Positions 21,886 through 32,000 of a DNA stretch of 64,000 nucleotides are shown piece after piece; position 1 is the stretch's first letter, and every line of letters begins with the position of its first letter. The stretch is from positions 1,302,001-1,366,000 of the forward strand of contig JAYJMM010000081.1 of NCBI GenBank assembly GCA_037349105.1, read 5' to 3'. Below the pieces are notes generated by a model that did no database searches, was not told the DNA's origin, and saw only the letters and a list, made by a program, of their open reading frames with translations. The stretch is from Limnomonas spitsbergensis (Eukaryota > Chlorophyta > Chlorophyceae > Chlamydomonadales). A program made the translations under genes and the position numbers.

Positions 21886-24800
21886 ATGACAGACGTAGAT
21901 TTAAATCCCGATAGGCACCAGCACCCTGACGCCCAACGGAGAAGTGGGCGTCTGAGGGGGCTGGAGCCGGGTGTAAACCTGATGGAGGCTAGTGATGAGC
22001 TGGCTGCAGAAGCACTGTTGGTGGCGGCGAAGCTGGCAGGGCCAGTGGAACCGCCCGCTGGAAACTGCAAGGTGCCAGAGCCGGGTCGCGTACCGCCCAG
22101 AGAGGCAGGGGCGCAGGCAGACGGCTCAGCGCTGGTGACGCGCAAAGGCATCGGCCGAGGGGGTCCAGTGCCCGCCGATTTCAGGGGCAGCCTGGAATTC
22201 GAGCAGTGGCAGACTCAGGCTGGAACACCAGAGCTGATTTTGGATCAAGCAACAGAGGTGTCCCAGAGCTGTGACACGCGGCAGAGCTGCGAGCCCAAGG
22301 CCACGCCCCAGCAGAATCCGCCCAGGGTGGCCAGGGTCGCGCAACGGGTCAACGAACCCAGTCAGCCGGATCAAAGGGCCGAGGAAGCCGCAGCACCAAG
22401 AGGGGTTGCAGGCTGTGATAAAGCCTGCCCAGACAAACAGCGAATGAAAGCAGAGGAAATGGAGGCCAGGAGTATGCCTGCAGGGGTCAAACACGAGGAA
22501 GCTGAGCCCCAGCCAGCAGCGGGCAGGCAGAGCTCACAGGTCGGCAAGGAAAGGAAAAAATCAGCTGTGCCGGTAGGAAATCCCTGGGCTGACCAAATAT
22601 CCGAGGAAGAACTGTCAGACCCAGTTCAAGAAGAAAAGGGGCAGCAGTCTAAGACAGGACTGCGCCCAAGGCAGCAGCTGCGACCGCGCAGGGTGCTGGT
22701 CAGAAGAGGAGCCGGATCCACAGTCTATGGGACGCCGCTGTCCAGGTTTCCGCCCAGTGTGGGCAGACCTGTGCAGAAATCCAAGGAGGGATTTAGCAGA
22801 CTGACGCAGAGAGACGACAGCCACAAGGAAATCCTGCGAGGATTTTTTCACGGTCCATCAGGAGCGCAGGATACCAGCCCTAGTGAGCCAGAGCGCTCCA
22901 GGGCTGGGGGAGCAGTGTGCGGCGAAAAGGAGTCAGAAGGACATATGCAGCCGATCGGTTGGACAGGAATTTTGCAGTGGGCAACGGATCTGTGGAAGCA
23001 AGTTTGCTCCAGGACGTTCCTGCATTTCCAGGACCAGGTCACAGCTATTGAGGAGTTCAAGGCCCATCATCTGCGGGGATGGGCAACAAAGGCCATGCTG
23101 GGCATCCCCCACACAGGGCAGGACAGGGCAACGCTGTTAGCCGCCCTTGGACAGGTGTCCAAGGGAAGGGCGGGACGCGAGGCAGCACTGGCAGTTAAGG
23201 CCTTCGCAGACGAGTGGTGCAACGAGGTAACAGGAAATCAGGTAGAACCTGGATCCGAGCCAGAAGAGGAGGAGGACCAGGCATGGGAAGGATTTGAAAC
23301 AGCAGGGCAGCGGCCGGAGGAGCTCAGGGAGGTGCAAAGGTGGCAGCAGCAGGCAAGAGCCGCGCCAACCCCAACACTCAGATCAGAGGCCTTCGAGGTC
23401 AGCAGCGAGCCAAGCCTCAGAGGGCGACCAAGGGGCAGGGAAGCGCCCAGAGCCAACAGTCCAGCCGCCAGCGAAAGGGCGGAGTTGACTAGCCGATCAC
23501 TTGCCAGGATGGCAGAGCAAGGCACAGCAACACGCAGAGCAAGCAGGCAAGAGTCTTATGCGTTGCTACGCATAGTCGAGGACAAAGAGAACACATGCCA
23601 GGAAAACCAGGTGGATTACATCAAGGAATTCCTGAGGAACAGGCAGACGGGCACAGCAGGTGGAACCAGGAGAAACGAGCCTGCAGGCAGCGCACGGAGC
23701 AGTGGCCCAAGAATGCAGGAAGCCAGAGAGGAAACGCAGTCTGATTCCTATGCCAGGAATTACACAGGCGGGACGCAGCCAGGTTGGCAGAGCCAGGAGC
23801 CGTCCAGGGGGCAGGCATACAACAGAGAACAGCCAAACCGGCATAGCCAGGAGCAGCCCAGAGGGCAGGCAGATGGCAGGGAACAGCCAAGCCAGCATAG
23901 CCAGGAGCCGCCCAGAGAGCAGGCAGATGGCAGGGAACAGCCAAGCCAGCAAAGCCAGGAGCAACCCAGGGGACCAGCGGAACACAGCAGAGGGGTGAGG
24001 CAGGAACGGCAAGACCAGGAGCTGCCCAGGGGACAGGCAGAGCAGGGCAGAGCGCAGTCTTGGAGGCCTGGCTCTGACAGCAGACCAGGCAGAAGCGAAT
24101 CAGAACGGCTGCCACCCGAGGGAGGTAGAAGCTCTGCAGGAGGGGCAGGCAGGCAGCCATCACGAGAAGATCATGATCAGGAGGAGGATTATTACAGACA
24201 CGACAGATACCATTCAGGTCGCAGCCCATCGAGGGGCGGTGGTGGAGGATCTAGGTCGCGGTCAGAATCAGTTGATTCGGGACCAGGAGGAGCGGACAGA
24301 CGCAGGCCAGGAGCCAGGCAGGAGTCCAGCGACCAGGAAATGAAGAGGCTCGAGAGGGAGCAGGCAAGGGTGAACCTGCAGCTGCAGCAGCAAATGGTCC
24401 TGCAGCTGGCAGGGGTAGCCAAATTCACCAAAATCCCAGCCATCCAAGGCAACGTGCCAGTGTTGGATATGTCGCACCCAGGCGCGGTTGCAGCCAGGAA
24501 ATATTGCCAGGCATGTGGATATTGGGGATCGCACAACAGGCTGGCACTGTCAGATGACCCGCCAGCGCTGGCTGTGGTGGCCGGAGAAATAGCTGGGTCG
24601 TGCCAGTCGCCATCAGCCATGACGATGTTGGTGAAATCACTGGTCAAGCTATGGGACAGCAAGCCGGCTAGCGTGGGGCCACTGATGGTAGCCATCAGGG
24701 CGGCGCCCCATGCAGGAGACAGGGCTGCCAGAGAAGCAGAAAGGATAAGGGGGATGTGGGTTGCCCCAGCAGAGGAGCAGTGTTGTGAAGCCTCGCTGCT

Positions 24801-27800
24801 AACCTTGTGGATCAAAGTGGTTCAAGCAGAGGTGGGAAAGCCAACCTCGGATGAGAGGACAGCCATTTCCAACCTCAGGCTAGGGGTGAAGACCACTCTC
24901 GACCCTGACGTCAAGCCAGAGGAGACGGTGGAAGCATTTGCTCACAGAGTGCTGTCGACAGCAGAGTTGCTGCAGATCTCAAGGGATGCAGTGGACCACT
25001 TTGGCAGGAGGCACTCGGTCTCGCATCTGTTCCATGATGGACTTCCAGCGCTCGCTAAGGCCAAACTGAGCAAGTTTGTTATGACCGTCCCAGGGTACCT
25101 CAGCATGACAGACGAAGATCAGATTGCAGTACTCACACAGCAGGTGGTGCTGTGGGAGAAGTTTGCCCTGGAAATGGGGGATCTAGGAGGCGCAAGCCTC
25201 AAACAGATGGCCAGTGGGCCTGGCCAGGGGGAGGCGCAGTCCAACAGAACAAGGAAGGAGAGAACAGGACAGTGGGAGATGCGGACACGCCTTGAAGGGG
25301 CAGGGAACCCCGCAGGAGCAGCAGCTGCCCAGCAACAGCGGAGTGACAAACCCAGAGGAGTTACCTGGGCAGATCAATCAGGAGCACCAAATTACAGCGC
25401 AGAAGGCGCTGCAGGGGCAGTCAAGGCATGCTACCAGTGTGGTAGCACGGCGCACCTGGCCAGGGATTGCAGGGCGCCCAGACCCAGGGATGAGCGCAGG
25501 CCGACGCCACTTGCTGCTGACATTACAGCTGGGCAGTCCAGGCCGCAGCAGCAGCAGTACCCGCTCCCACCAAGGCCGCAGCAGGGTCAGCCTGCAGGCA
25601 GACCGTACGAGCGGAATCAGAACAACAGGCAGTACCAACGGCCAGGGCCTGGCCAGGGGGGTCAGGCTCAGCAAGCAGCACACGTGTCTCACCTAAGCAG
25701 CCCAACGGGGCAAGCCGAGCCAGAGGGCTGGCAACAGACTATGGCAGAGATGCTCAGCGAGTCTGTAGCACTCATGACGCAGGTTGGGCTAGTGCCCAAA
25801 TCCGCAGGATTCAAGCAGGCGGCTCACAACGCTCGTCCTAGGTCATTCTTGCCAGAACCCTGTCCGAAGGAGGAACCTGAGCAAAGGCTCGTGGAACCTG
25901 CCTCCAGGAAGGGAGCAAAGAGACTGGTTTTGAGCAAATTAGCTGACGATATGTCTGACATCCGACTGCAGGTGTTCAAGTTGAACGAGAGGCTGACGGC
26001 GCTGTCATTCACCACTATGCCCATGGGTTCAGAAGACCACAGGGGTAAGGCCAGTAAGGGCAGGCAGGAAAGCAAGGTGGTCACAGCTGCACCAAGGCTG
26101 CAGTATTTTAAGAACGACAGAAGCAACCTGGAGCAATGTGTGGGCCTCATGGTCAAAGGAAAGGTCCTGGTGGCACAGAAGGCCCTCATGGACTCAGCGT
26201 GCTCCTGTCATGTGATCACAGTCAACATTGCAGAACAGTTAGTCGCCATGGGGGCAGAGCTGATCAGGACGGATGAGAAGATCCGCACGACAGACAATGC
26301 AGGGGCAGATCTGTATGGGGTGCTGTTCATTTATGTGGTGTACGGATATGGAGGGCCCAATGCTATTATGGAACCCACGGTGGTCAGGGTCGTAAAAACA
26401 CCGCCCGATGCATACGAACACTTGGTGGGGAACCCAGAGTTTCTCAAGTACAATGGGGTTTTAGAGGCAGCAGGAAGGCTGACATTACGCCCCAGAGATG
26501 GCCCCCAGACAGTACGAAGGGTCAGGGACCTGACGCTGCCGTTGGTCCTAGCATCCCCAGCAGGGGGGTACCAGGCAGCAGCAGTAGCATGGGCAGGAAT
26601 CCGGTGTGGATTTGCAGAACGTGAAAGGTGGCCCGCGGCCAGGGTAGAGGAAGAACACGAGCCGCTCTTACAGCACGCCATGGCCACACACGCAGGTGCC
26701 GCCATGAGGACTGACCAGAAGGTGGGACAGAGTCGCGGAACAGCCGCTGGTGCAGGCAGAAGCACCGCAGATGCGGGCAGGAGCAGCCGTGAGGACCCGC
26801 AGGAGACCGTGTCCAGGCCGCGCCAGTGCGGGCAAACGCAGGCTGCAGTGCCCAGGGAGGGCAAGGTGGGCGCCAAGGCCGCTGCGTCACTACCGGGCCA
26901 GGCAGCAGCACAGGCAGTGGCCACTGCTGAGTTAGCAATGGCACTCAAGGCAGAGTCAAGGCCGGAATACGAAAAGGAGATCATTAGGAGATGTGTGGAG
27001 ACAAGCCCGCGCTACCCATGTGTCTTGTGCGGAGAACCTGGCCAGCACTCAACAGAGGAGTGTGAACAGAGGATCCGGAAGATACTGCAGAAGCCTGCGG
27101 CAGGCCCCGCAGCCCAGGGGACATCACCAGGGGCCAAAGGGCGGGTAGGCTTTGGAGGAGCCGCAGCAGCAAGAGCTGCGCCAGCAGGACCCAGCAGGCA
27201 CTCGGAGGTGCAGGTGCCTGGCAAAGGCGAGAGGGCCGGTGCGGCTGATGGGGGCGTTAGGGAAGACGCCCCGGCAGCAGCAGAAGGAACGCAAGGGATC
27301 ACAGCAAACCGCGGACAGGAGGAGCCTGTCGGCAGGGAGGAGAGGGAAGTATCAGAGGAATCAGAGGAGGAAGAGGTCCATGATCGAAGGACCCCGAAGT
27401 ACATACGGGTGCTGAGGCTGCAGCAACAAGTAGAGTTACTGCAGCACGACGTCAAGGCAAGGGAAGAGCTGCTGTACCGCCAGGCGGCTGCAACAATTGA
27501 ATACCTGAGGTTGCAGCAGGTCAGGTGGACAGGCCTCCAGGACGCCAATATACGGCTCACGGAGGTACAACAGCAATACATCTTGCGTGCAGACCAGCTG
27601 CGAGCGCTGTACGTCAACCTGGGGAGCCAGCAGACAGGAGAGCAGCTGCAGTCCGCAATCCCAGGTGACCCGGCGCTGGCAGAGCATATGGCAGCCATGT
27701 TTCAAACCGCGGAGGAGTTCGCGGAGGAGGACGAGAGCCTGAGCCAGGAGAAGCTGCAGGACCAGGAGCAGCAAGCCACCGGTCAGCAAGAACCAGGGGG

Positions 27801-29073
27801 CAGTGGCGGGGCCAGGCAGGCCAGCGGGGAAACGCGAGTGCGGCACAGGGGGGCAACCCCAGATGACGCCGTGCATACAGTAGCCAGGGAGCGCAGCAGG
27901 AGCGCGCAGAGGGCTCGCAGTGCAGAACGCCGCGGGGCGGTGCCTACACCGGAGGCGCGAACCCAGCGGCCAGACCGCGATGATAGCTTCGACAGGCCTA
28001 GCGGCAGGAGGCAGCAGTCACCCAGCGGGAATCGTGGGAGCCAGCCCAGGGGCAGGTCGCAAGAGCGAGGCACAGGTAGCCACGCCAGGCCATACCAGCT
28101 AGAACAGGGAATGCAGGATAGAAGGGGAACCTCCGGCCAGAGCCCGCCGGGCAGGGCCCAGGCAGGGCGCAGCGTGATGGGGGGACAAAGGAATGTCCTC
28201 GGACCCCGCGATGGGGGGGTGTGCTTCAACTGTCAAAAGCCAGGGCACTTCGCTAGCGCGTGCCCAGAGCAGGGAGAGGCCTCGCAGCCTGGCGACAGCA
28301 GCCGGTTTGACCGATCACGGGCAGCAGGAGGCCCGGAAAGGAGCTGGGGAGTCAGAGGACCAGGCAGGAGCCAGGAGGCGTCAGAAGACAGCATGAGGCG
28401 AGCTTACGAGGCCGCCAAGGAGGTCTCCTTTGAAGAGTGGAAAAGGCAGCAGGAGACAGCTGGACCGAGTGAGCTGCCAGGCCCGCCAGGACGGCCGGGA
28501 CCAGCGGGGCAGTCTTACAACTCCAGGTGGGTCAGCCAGGAGAGGCACACGTGCATGATGTCGGTCCATGAAGGGTTTGGGCAGAACGCAGCAGCTCGGG
28601 GTGTGAGCTACCAGGCCGCAGCAATGCCGGTAACATTCCAGGTGGTGCCAGAGGGGCAGGTGGCCCAGCAAAGGCACCACTGGCAGATGGTGGTAGAGGC
28701 CCTAGCCATGAATCACTATGGTACACGACCCGCAGGGTCAGCCAGGTCTATGGCACATGCCGTGGAGTTTCTCAGGAACCTCCAGCAAAGGGGATGCCCG
28801 GCCCCATGTGAGGGATGGCCTGGCATTCTCCAGCAGTTTCTCGACAAAGAATGGGACATCTACCATGCCCAGATGGATGAGTTTGAGAGGATAGAACAAG
28901 AGGCAGGACTCCAGCACAGGGTAGACGGGTGGGAACCAGTTCCAGTGAGGACGGCACCAACGACTCAGAGGAAGGCCATGAGCCTCAAGCTCCTGTGGCA
29001 GTGCGTGAGGAAGAAGCTGCCATGCCCTGCCCAGGTACCCCGGAGGGCAACGCGGACACAGGCGTCGAGGTAG
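21886..29073 (+). CDS. Retrotransposon ORF1: Gag-like polyprotein with protease
   Basis: 2395 aa, structural (particle) proteins of the element. Residues ~1-850 are low-complexity Glu/Gln/Arg/Ser with three to four 18-aa tandem repeats (DNA 23790-23990, SQEQPRGQADGREQPSQH). Residues ~860-1110 look capsid-like. CCHC zinc knuckles: residues 1182-1195 (CYQCGSTAHLARDC) and 2113-2126 (CFNCQKPGHFASAC); a third at 1712-1726 (CVLCGEPGQHSTEEC) has one extra residue before His. Between knuckles one and two, ALMDSACSCHVI (Asp at 1436) sits in a retropepsin-like context, with DSA in place of the usual DTG/DSG. Residues ~1845-1930 form a Gln/Leu-rich coiled coil. The start is the first ATG after a 695-nt leader. 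ORF2 overlaps the 3' end in the -1 frame. Gag assignment is firm from the knuckles; the protease is probable. Confidence 0.8.
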   Translation: MTDVDLNPDRHQHPDAQRRSGRLRGLEPGVNLMEASDELAAEALLVAAKLAGPVEPPAGNCKVPEPGRVPPREAGAQADGSALVTRKGIGRGGPVPADFRGSLEFEQWQTQAGTPELILDQATEVSQSCDTRQSCEPKATPQQNPPRVARVAQRVNEPSQPDQRAEEAAAPRGVAGCDKACPDKQRMKAEEMEARSMPAGVKHEEAEPQPAAGRQSSQVGKERKKSAVPVGNPWADQISEEELSDPVQEEKGQQSKTGLRPRQQLRPRRVLVRRGAGSTVYGTPLSRFPPSVGRPVQKSKEGFSRLTQRDDSHKEILRGFFHGPSGAQDTSPSEPERSRAGGAVCGEKESEGHMQPIGWTGILQWATDLWKQVCSRTFLHFQDQVTAIEEFKAHHLRGWATKAMLGIPHTGQDRATLLAALGQVSKGRAGREAALAVKAFADEWCNEVTGNQVEPGSEPEEEEDQAWEGFETAGQRPEELREVQRWQQQARAAPTPTLRSEAFEVSSEPSLRGRPRGREAPRANSPAASERAELTSRSLARMAEQGTATRRASRQESYALLRIVEDKENTCQENQVDYIKEFLRNRQTGTAGGTRRNEPAGSARSSGPRMQEAREETQSDSYARNYTGGTQPGWQSQEPSRGQAYNREQPNRHSQEQPRGQADGREQPSQHSQEPPREQADGREQPSQQSQEQPRGPAEHSRGVRQERQDQELPRGQAEQGRAQSWRPGSDSRPGRSESERLPPEGGRSSAGGAGRQPSREDHDQEEDYYRHDRYHSGRSPSRGGGGGSRSRSESVDSGPGGADRRRPGARQESSDQEMKRLEREQARVNLQLQQQMVLQLAGVAKFTKIPAIQGNVPVLDMSHPGAVAARKYCQACGYWGSHNRLALSDDPPALAVVAGEIAGSCQSPSAMTMLVKSLVKLWDSKPASVGPLMVAIRAAPHAGDRAAREAERIRGMWVAPAEEQCCEASLLTLWIKVVQAEVGKPTSDERTAISNLRLGVKTTLDPDVKPEETVEAFAHRVLSTAELLQISRDAVDHFGRRHSVSHLFHDGLPALAKAKLSKFVMTVPGYLSMTDEDQIAVLTQQVVLWEKFALEMGDLGGASLKQMASGPGQGEAQSNRTRKERTGQWEMRTRLEGAGNPAGAAAAQQQRSDKPRGVTWADQSGAPNYSAEGAAGAVKACYQCGSTAHLARDCRAPRPRDERRPTPLAADITAGQSRPQQQQYPLPPRPQQGQPAGRPYERNQNNRQYQRPGPGQGGQAQQAAHVSHLSSPTGQAEPEGWQQTMAEMLSESVALMTQVGLVPKSAGFKQAAHNARPRSFLPEPCPKEEPEQRLVEPASRKGAKRLVLSKLADDMSDIRLQVFKLNERLTALSFTTMPMGSEDHRGKASKGRQESKVVTAAPRLQYFKNDRSNLEQCVGLMVKGKVLVAQKALMDSACSCHVITVNIAEQLVAMGAELIRTDEKIRTTDNAGADLYGVLFIYVVYGYGGPNAIMEPTVVRVVKTPPDAYEHLVGNPEFLKYNGVLEAAGRLTLRPRDGPQTVRRVRDLTLPLVLASPAGGYQAAAVAWAGIRCGFAERERWPAARVEEEHEPLLQHAMATHAGAAMRTDQKVGQSRGTAAGAGRSTADAGRSSREDPQETVSRPRQCGQTQAAVPREGKVGAKAAASLPGQAAAQAVATAELAMALKAESRPEYEKEIIRRCVETSPRYPCVLCGEPGQHSTEECEQRIRKILQKPAAGPAAQGTSPGAKGRVGFGGAAAARAAPAGPSRHSEVQVPGKGERAGAADGGVREDAPAAAEGTQGITANRGQEEPVGREEREVSEESEEEEVHDRRTPKYIRVLRLQQQVELLQHDVKAREELLYRQAAATIEYLRLQQVRWTGLQDANIRLTEVQQQYILRADQLRALYVNLGSQQTGEQLQSAIPGDPALAEHMAAMFQTAEEFAEEDESLSQEKLQDQEQQATGQQEPGGSGGARQASGETRVRHRGATPDDAVHTVARERSRSAQRARSAERRGAVPTPEARTQRPDRDDSFDRPSGRRQQSPSGNRGSQPRGRSQERGTGSHARPYQLEQGMQDRRGTSGQSPPGRAQAGRSVMGGQRNVLGPRDGGVCFNCQKPGHFASACPEQGEASQPGDSSRFDRSRAAGGPERSWGVRGPGRSQEASEDSMRRAYEAAKEVSFEEWKRQQETAGPSELPGPPGRPGPAGQSYNSRWVSQERHTCMMSVHEGFGQNAAARGVSYQAAAMPVTFQVVPEGQVAQQRHHWQMVVEALAMNHYGTRPAGSARSMAHAVEFLRNLQQRGCPAPCEGWPGILQQFLDKEWDIYHAQMDEFERIEQEAGLQHRVDGWEPVPVRTAPTTQRKAMSLKLLWQCVRKKLPCPAQVPRRATRTQASR

Positions 29074-32000
29074 CGGTAGCAGCCGCCGGGACCCGGAATG
29101 GGCTCAGCAGGCAGGATCACCACCCAGGGGCCAAGGGGGCGGCAGCTATGAGTCCAGAGGACACTACGGCGGGGGCCGTTAGGACCCATCACAGTACCAC
29201 CTCTCGGTCCAGCGCGGCCAGATGGGAGGAAGAGGACAGAGGGCTGCAGAGCAGCCGCAGCAGGGGCGAGAGGCCCGCTGCAGGGAATGAGGATTCCCAG
29301 TTCATCCAGGCCGGTACAGGGCGCCGGGGCCGGTCGGGCAGCAGAGGGCGGGCTCGCCCTGAGCCAGACCTGCCGAGATTGCCAGAAAGCAGGTGCTTCG
29401 TACAATGGTACCGCCTGGGGGAAGAAATGCCAGAGGCATCGTCTTCAGAAGCTATGATCACTCTGCCAGCGCAGTCCAAGGATGGGCTTTGTAGGTTGCA
29501 GAACCACAGGCTCCTGGAGGGCAGGTCGCACACGTGCGTCAACATAGCGGCAGCCATGCAGGCAGTGGCCAGACTGATCTTTCCATGGGACGCGGTGACA
29601 GCAGTCCTGCTGGGTGCAGCACTCAAGGGGTTCATCCAGCCCAGCACAAGGATGGAGGTTTATATGCAGAGGGGATGGTCACGGCACCCCATCTACGCAT
29701 ACTGCGTCAGCGAGATGGTGGAGCTAGCCGTCAAAGAAGGCATCACAGCAGTAGCCGCAGCCGACAGGGCGCACCCAGACGTGCCGGATAGCGCGCGCAC
29801 CGAGGGGGCGTGGCAGGGTGCACAGCCCGGGTTCATGCGCACGCCATGGGCGGAAGACTGCGTCCACCAGTTGATGGAGCATTCCGCTCTCAGAGACCGC
29901 GCCTTCTATGTGCCAGTGCAGGCCTTAAGAGAGCACGGACGGGGTGACAGGCCCGAGGATGGAGCCTACAGCGGGGCAGGGCTGTGCCATGCCGATAGGC
30001 CACGGCGGTGTGAGGCCACAGTTGAGGCATCGGTCACCATCCCCAGGATGGTCGCAGGGCAAGCTGTACCATGGGGAATGGACCCTGGGGAGGCCAGGGC
30101 AGCCATCCCAGTTCAGCAGCTGGTAACTTACTACTACGAGGAGCTGGAAGAGGGAGAGATGCCGGTGTCAGCAGCATGGATCCACATGCATGCGTCGCGG
30201 GATGATATGCCAGTCTTCCTGTTCGCCAGGTGCGAAGGGAACGTGGCGATCACCAGGTGTGCATCAGTCGACGAGGCAGAATTCCACGCGCACACGCACG
30301 CCAGGGGAGCAGACCCAGCAACATGGGCAGTCATGCTCATGGCATTGCAACGGGTTTTGCTCCCGGGACAGCTGTCAGCAGCCATGCGGCACGTCTGGGG
30401 CGTGGATGATCAGTGGGCGCCGCTGGAAATGACAGACTGCCCCACATGGCCATACGGGGCCCAGAGGTCGCCAGCGGATGGACCCATGTGGGAAGACGAA
30501 GAGGAGTTCGCGCGCTCGCCGTTCGCAGTGGAACGGTTAGAAGCGTGCGTGCACCAGTGGGTGCGCTGGGAGAGAAGAGCGTGGCGCGACAACAGGGCCA
30601 GCAGCGTGGTCCCGTATTGGCAGGCAAACGGCATGACAGTACAGCTGTGGAGGCAGGCGCACCCGGCAGGGGTGCGCACTCTGCACCCCCTGTTCAGAGG
30701 AGCAGGGGCGGATACCTACATGGAGGAGCTGGAGGAGCTGAGGACTCAGCCTGTGCCGGGGCGCTGGATGGTGGGCAGATGGGGTTCCCACCATTGGGAC
30801 CCCGCTTCCATCACTGACGGGCCAATCCAGGACACATACCAGGAGCCAACAGAGCAGGGCCATGTCGCCTTTGTCACCACTCTCGGGGCAACAGCATCCT
30901 CTTGGGAGTGGCTGGAGCCCATGGAGGACATGGAGGTGTCAGCCCTGGAGGCTGAGACCGGGGATTGGGCAGAGCCCCAGACAGTCCCGGACAGTGCCAG
31001 CCATGAGGACAGGGGGCTGCTGGAAGAGGAGATTGAAGACCCTTCGGAAGGGCCACCATCACTGGTGCAGGATTCAGAATCGGAGGATGAGTGGGGCGCT
31101 GACAGAAGCCCGTGCCCAGCAAGGATCAGCCTCACAAGAGCTGATACCGGGGATGCAGATGGGATGGAAGAGCCAGCCAACGCAGGCCCTGGACCAGGGA
31201 GTCCAGTGTGGGGCCGCGAGGAGGACTTGGTACAGCTACGACAGGAATGGATGCGCGAGGTTGCTCAGGAGCAAGCAGCCATGGAAGAGCGCAGAACCAG
31301 GAGAGCCGAGATAGAACGCAGCAGCAAGGCCGCGCTAGAGGAGACGGCACACAAGGTCACAGTAGGGGTGAACCCGCAGCAGGCAGCAGACCAGTGCGCT
31401 GGCGAGCCCAAGGGGGCAGCAGCAGGCAAGGCGAACGGCAGGAGCCCAGGGGACGCACAGATCAGCCCGCCAGCACAGGCAGCAGCAAGGGAGCCTTGGG
31501 GCGATCCAGCAGCATACAGCACGGAACGCTGGGTGGCAGTGCTCAGACACTTCGTGGATGAGCTAGACGTGCTAAGAAGGCAGGAAATGGGGCAGCAAGA
31601 GGCAAGCCAGGAGGCTAGCCTAGTTTTCCGGCTCAGAATGCTGCCACAGCCCGATCCGAACCCCAGGATGGGAGGTTACAGCAGGGCGGTCAGGGAGCTA
31701 CAGGAGGAGCTGACGGAGAGAATATCAGCCCTCAACAGGATGGGGGCAAAGGGAGTGGACACCCAACAGCCGTCGGACAGCCGCAGCAGCCAGGCTTGCA
31801 CCAGCAGGGGGGAGGCCCTTGCAAGGAGGGCTGCCAGCGCTCGGGCAACCTTGCAACAGGGCAGTGGGCCTGAGGAGCCCGCGGGTGCCGGCAGCAGCAC
31901 GACTGTGCAGCGCGCCATTCACAGGCAGGAGCGGCTGGCACAGGGCAGCACAGGTCAGATACCAAGAGCAGGGCCAGAAAGGGCTGGTGCGGCTTGGACT

